Of a DNA stretch of 15,621 nt, positions 13,228 to 15,621 are shown piece by piece. The DNA comes from Bradyrhizobium sp. (GTDB lineage: Bacteria > Pseudomonadota > Alphaproteobacteria > Rhizobiales > Xanthobacteraceae), in assembly GCA_019243075.1 (NCBI GenBank), contig JAFAUV010000154.1, positions 1 to 15,621 of the forward strand, given 5' to 3'. The translations under genes and the position numbers were made by a program. The notes beneath the pieces were generated by a model, which saw only the letters and a list, made by a program, of their open reading frames with translations, had not been told where the DNA came from and made no database searches. Every line of letters begins with the position of its first letter. The stretch's first letter is position 1.

Positions 13228-13844
13228 CGCTCCGGCGTCTCGGAAGAGCCCGCAGCAGCGGCACCAGCCTGCAATCCCGGCGATGGCTCGGCCATGGGCT
13301 GCGGCGGCTCCGGCCCCGCTTTGGGTGCCGGATGATCCGAAAGCACCGGTTCGGCAACGGGGGCTGCCGGCGGCACGGGACGCGCCGTGGCCGCGGGCGC
13401 AGGCTCGAGGCGCGGTCCAGGCACGGGGTCCTCGGCACGCGGCCCAGCCCGCGCCGCCGTCGCGTGAGAGGCAAGCGGCCGGCGGCCGGCGCGCAGGACG
13501 ATGCCGCCCAAAAAGTCCACCATCGCCATCAGCGACAGCAGGAAGAAGGTCGAGGTCCCGAATTTCGACCACAGCAGGAATTCGGCCGCCGAGCCGCCGA
13601 ACAGAACCAGCGAGAGCAGATGGTCGGTGAGATATTTCGAGCCGGGTCTGGCGCCCTTCGCGATCTCGAGCAGCAGCAGCAGGATGCCGATGGTCAGCAA
13701 GACGTCGCTCAGCGTGATCGGCCATTCGGCGCCCGACGGCAGCATCACGCGCCCCAGCGCGTCGGTCAGCGACACGCTCGGCATCAACCAGGCGACGATG
13801 TTGTAGATCGCGATCGGAATCAGAAGCAGCGGAAAACCGACCAT
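13224..13844 (-). CDS. Hypothetical membrane protein with Pro/Ala-rich tail, 206 aa
   Basis: The first 120 residues hold about four membrane segments: FPLLLIPIAIYNIVAWLM (4-21), ITLSDVLLTIGILLLLLEIA (43-62), HLLSLVLFGGSAAEFLLW (74-91) and TFFLLSLMAMVDFLGGIVLR (98-117). From about 120 to the end the protein is Pro/Ala-rich and probably unstructured (PAPAATARPVPPAAPVAEP and similar). I recognise the type as a rhizobial uncharacterised membrane protein near rpmF but know no function. The start ATG at 13842-13844 has GAAGG eight bases upstream. It lies 158 bp after rpmF in the same direction, with a strong hairpin between them. The tail could lie in the cytoplasm or periplasm; an even number of helices puts both ends on the same side. 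Confidence 0.75.
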   Translation of the reverse strand: MVGFPLLLIPIAIYNIVAWLMPSVSLTDALGRVMLPSGAEWPITLSDVLLTIGILLLLLEIAKGARPGSKYLTDHLLSLVLFGGSAAEFLLWSKFGTSTFFLLSLMAMVDFLGGIVLRAGRRPLASHATAARAGPRAEDPVPGPRLEPAPAATARPVPPAAPVAEPVLSDHPAPKAGPEPPQPMAEPSPGLQAGAAAAGSSETPER

Positions 13845-13902
13845 CGGCGGGGCCTTCTTTGGCTCAGGAAAGACTTAAAAGCGCGCTCCGCAACCCATGA
13901 TG

Positions 13903-13923
13903 GGCGAAGCCCGTGGCTTCGCC
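13903..13923 (-). terminator. Perfect 9-bp stem-loop after rpmF, probable terminator
   Basis: GGCGAAGCC and GGCTTCGCC pair perfectly around a CGT loop. A second small dyad, CCCAT/ATGGG, follows at 13894-13904. On the minus strand a short T-run (TTTT at 13880-13877) comes only about 23 nt later, so it is not a textbook intrinsic terminator, but the place suits the end of the rpmF transcript. Confidence 0.5.
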
Positions 13924-14002
13924 AGCGGCTGCCGACAGTCCTCTGATCTCGCTCGTTGGCCAAATTCGGGCAGCCGCAAGCGCGCCCGCCTCCCCGAGCG
14001 GA

Positions 14003-14188
14003 TCAGGCTTCCTTCTTCGGCTTCAGAACCTGGCGACCCTTGTACATGCCGGTCTTGAGGTCGAGATGGTGTGGACGGCGCAGCTCGCCGGAGTCCTTGT
14101 CCTCGACGTAAGTGGGCTTTTTCAGCGCATCCGCCGAGCGGCGCATGCCACGTCGCGAGGGCGAAGTTTTTCGTCTGGGAACGGCCAT
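14003..14188 (-). CDS. rpmF: 50S ribosomal protein L32
   Basis: L32 is a small, basic protein of the large ribosomal subunit. ATG at 14186-14188 with AAGGA eight bases upstream gives 61 aa, within the usual 55-62; the open frame extends 20 codons up without conservation. The sequence starts MAVPRRKTSPSRRGMRRSAD, a near-consensus L32 N-terminus, and continues RRPHHLDLKTGMYKGRQVL. The protein has no CxxC pairs, so it is the zinc-free form. In many bacteria rpmF sits with plsX and fabH; here it lies between mtgA and a membrane-protein gene, an arrangement I associate with Rhizobiales. Confidence 0.97.
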   Translation of the reverse strand: MAVPRRKTSPSRRGMRRSADALKKPTYVEDKDSGELRRPHHLDLKTGMYKGRQVLKPKKEA

Positions 14189-14275
14189 TGACCAAGTCCT
14201 TCTGGGGTGTTGCGGAGGCATCGCCCGCACTGCGGGACGCCCTGCCAAAGCGAGCTGCGATGCCGAAGGCCGCGC

Positions 14276-14281
14276 TTATAG
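14276..14281 (-). promoter_or_regulatory. Possible rpmF -10 box
   Basis: CTATAA on the minus strand (14281-14276) matches the alphaproteobacterial -10 type and lies about 90 bp before the rpmF start. The best -35 at 16 bp, TAGCTT (14303-14298), is poor, so the call rests on the -10 and its location. Confidence 0.3.
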
Positions 14282-14327
14282 AGGAAGGGGTGGCCTAAAG
14301 CTAGGGTCGCGAGCGCCCAAAATCATC

Positions 14328-14355
14328 GAAAATCGGCTCAAAAGGCCCGATTTTC
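14328..14355 (-). terminator. Dyad across the mtgA stop codon, possible terminator
   Basis: GAAAATCGG (14328-14336) and CCGATTTTC (14347-14355) are perfect 9-bp arms with a ten-base loop. The mtgA stop (14338-14340) lies in the loop. On the minus strand the stem ends in ATTTTC and is followed by GATGATTTTGG. It could terminate mtgA or cap its 3' end, but lacks an uninterrupted T-run. Confidence 0.4.
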
Positions 14356-15009
14356 GTGCCAGCAGGTGGCTATCGCCTGGGCGCGCGCCGTATAGGTCCC
14401 GGCGAGCCGCCGCAAGCCCGGGCCGGGGGTGCGGGCGCTGCGGATATGCGGATTGGGTAGGATCGACGCGAGAAGCGCGGCCTCCCGCGGCGACAGGCTG
14501 GCTGCGGAATGGCCGAAAGCATAGGCTGATCCGGCCTCGGCTCCGAACTGGCCGGAGGGGCCGAGCTCGGCGATGTTCAGATAAATTTCGAGAATGCGCT
14601 GCTTGGGCAGCACGGCATCGATCCAGAGTGCGAGTGGAAATTCCAGCGCCTTGCGGACATAGCTCGCGCCCGGCCAGAGAAACAGGTTCTTGGCGACCTG
14701 CTGGGTGATCGTGGAGGCGCCGCGCATGGCCTCGCCCTGCTTGGAATCGTCAATGGCCTCGCGCAGCGCGCCGAAATCGATGCCGTGGTGCTTGCAGAAA
14801 TGGGCGTCCTCCGCGCCGACCACCGAGCGCGGCAGATAGGGCGACATCGCCCCGAGGTCGATCCATTGCCGCGTTACCGGCGCACCCGAAACGCGGTGCC
14901 AGAGCATCAACGTCGAGACCGGATGGCCGGTGCGGTAACACGGCGTCAGCACATAGGGGATCAGCAGCGCCGCCAGCACGATCAAGGCCATGATTTTAAG
15001 GACGCGCAA
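14338..15009 (-). CDS. mtgA: Monofunctional biosynthetic peptidoglycan transglycosylase
   Basis: MtgA polymerises lipid II into glycan strands at the outer face of the inner membrane (GT51 family). The 223-aa product has one N-terminal membrane anchor (about 5-22, LKIMALIVLAALLIPYVL). The GT51 domain follows, with catalytic Glu67 in VVGAEDAHFCKHHGID (63-78), motif 2 GASTITQQVAKNLFLW (97-112) and motif 3 RKALEFPLALWIDAVLPKQR (119-138), then ILEIYLNIAELG (139-150). There is no transpeptidase domain, which distinguishes it from class A PBPs. The start is uncertain: TTG at 15009 puts basic residues before the membrane helix, as expected, while ATG at 14991 is six codons later and lacks them; neither has a strong Shine-Dalgarno. 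It reads toward rpmF and is divergent from the prenyl synthase gene. Confidence 0.94.
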   Translation of the reverse strand: MRVLKIMALIVLAALLIPYVLTPCYRTGHPVSTLMLWHRVSGAPVTRQWIDLGAMSPYLPRSVVGAEDAHFCKHHGIDFGALREAIDDSKQGEAMRGASTITQQVAKNLFLWPGASYVRKALEFPLALWIDAVLPKQRILEIYLNIAELGPSGQFGAEAGSAYAFGHSAASLSPREAALLASILPNPHIRSARTPGPGLRRLAGTYTARAQAIATCWHENRAF

Positions 15010-15155
15010 AGCGGTCTTTTCTGCTTCGTGGCGAAAGGCAGGGGTAACAAAGCGCCGTCATCCCGCCCATTAGTTCCGGGCCGTTTCAAGCGGTTTTATG
15101 ACCTGGACCATGACGCGACAAAAGGCAATCGCATCATGACCTCATCTCGTTGATC

Positions 15156-15205
15156 GAGCATGGTCTTTTCGGAAAACCGGTTTCCACTTTTCCAAGATCA
15201 TGCTC
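15156..15205. repeat. Rhizobiales-type 50-bp palindromic repeat
   Basis: The element begins GAGCATGGTCTTTTCGG and ends CCAAGATCATGCTC, with the centre AAACCGGTTT. Outer arms GAGCATG/CATGCTC are exact and the whole is an imperfect inverted repeat. It closely matches a short palindromic repeat I recall from many Rhizobiales genomes (GCATGATC...GGAAAACCGG...GATCATGC). It lies in the 289-bp gap between mtgA and the prenyl synthase gene. Confidence 0.7.
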
Positions 15206-15298
15206 CCGGCCGGCTGGCTCCCGCAATTGACGAAGCCTTCCGCATAAAGGATTGTCCGGCCGATTTTGCCCCTGGAGCTTGAGCTGGAGCCCGATTGA

Positions 15299-15621
15299 AT
15301 GACCGGTACTGCCCTCGATTTTGCGAAACGGCTGGACAACACCGCGGAGGAAACCGAAGCCCTGCTCGGCCAATTGCTCGCCGACAAAGTCGAGCCAGAC
15401 GAGATCGTGCGGCCGAAGCGGCTGATGGAGGCCATGCGCTATTCGAGCCTCGGTGGCGGCAAGCGGCTGCGGCCATTCCTGGTGGTCGAGAGCGCCGCCG
15501 TGTTCGGCGTGCCGCGGCGATCCGCACTGCTCGCGGGCGCGGCGCTGGAATGCATCCATTGCTACTCGCTGATCCATGACGATCTGCCGGCGATGGACAA
15601 TTCCGACCTGCGCCGCGGTCG
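15299..15621 (+). CDS. ispA: Prenyl diphosphate synthase (FPP/GGPP synthase type), 5' part cut by window end
   Basis: The frame from ATG 15299 runs 107 codons to the window edge with no stop. It encodes the start of a trans-isoprenyl diphosphate synthase, which condenses IPP with allylic diphosphates in the cytoplasm for quinone, carotenoid, hopanoid or undecaprenyl precursors. LGGGKRLRPFLVVESA (51-66) is the IPP-binding Lys-Arg motif. SLIHDDLPAMDNSDLRRGR (90-108) holds the first aspartate-rich motif DDLPAMD (94-100) with the two-residue insertion typical of bacterial short-chain (IspA/CrtE-like) enzymes. The usual NDD after it reads NSD. GGAG lies nine bases before the ATG. Product chain length cannot be settled because the rest is missing; the symbol is therefore the most likely one, not certain. 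Confidence 0.88.
   Translation, partial: MTGTALDFAKRLDNTAEETEALLGQLLADKVEPDEIVRPKRLMEAMRYSSLGGGKRLRPFLVVESAAVFGVPRRSALLAGAALECIHCYSLIHDDLPAMDNSDLRRG

Overview
The window looks like chromosomal DNA of a high-GC alphaproteobacterium of the Bradyrhizobium/Rhodopseudomonas group (Nitrobacteraceae). This rests on protein flavour, on the ptsP-prfA-prmC-DUF4167 gene order, on an alphaproteobacterial PHB (polyhydroxybutyrate) gene set with PhaR, and on two intergenic palindromic repeats of the kind scattered through Rhizobiales genomes. I see no tRNA, rRNA, CRISPR array, insertion sequence or prophage. The window is a mostly ordinary core-genome stretch; the unexplained material lies in the intergenic regions and in a few poorly characterised proteins.

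Layout. Positions 1-3447 (+): the C-terminal part of PtsP (nitrogen-PTS enzyme I), peptide chain release factor 1 (prfA), and the methyltransferase PrmC that modifies its GGQ glutamine, with prfA and prmC overlapping. Positions 3448-3905: a 458-bp non-coding, hairpin-dense stretch leading into a DUF4167 protein (3906-4667, +) that is mostly low-complexity Asn/Gln/Arg/Pro sequence. A perfect 36-bp palindrome separates it from a convergent SAM-dependent methyltransferase (4724-5458, -). Divergent from that are gloB (glyoxalase II) and a DUF985 cupin, coupled by a TGATG overlap.

Positions 6764-10921 hold an EamA transporter (-), acetoacetyl-CoA reductase (-), acetyl-CoA acetyltransferase (-) and the PHB repressor PhaR (+). 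The two PHB enzymes run thiolase to reductase, turning acetyl-CoA into 3-hydroxybutyryl-CoA. The PHA synthase gene is not here. The 422-bp gap between the divergent thiolase and phaR genes carries back-to-back -35-like boxes and several TGC/GCA dyads that are good candidates for PhaR operators. A clear terminator plus a promoter-like pair separates the thiolase from the reductase, so they are probably not a simple operon.

Positions 11030-12721 (-) encode a GGDEF-EAL protein with a ruined GGDEF signature but all EAL catalytic positions present, so probably a c-di-GMP phosphodiesterase. Next come a 97-aa conserved hypothetical (+), a membrane protein with a Pro/Ala-rich tail (-), ribosomal protein L32 (rpmF, -), the monofunctional peptidoglycan transglycosylase mtgA (-), and the first 107 codons of a divergent prenyl diphosphate synthase (+) cut by the window end.

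Long open frames antisense to prfA, the thiolase, the DUF4167/methyltransferase pair and the EAL gene are GC-driven shadows and are not annotated as genes.
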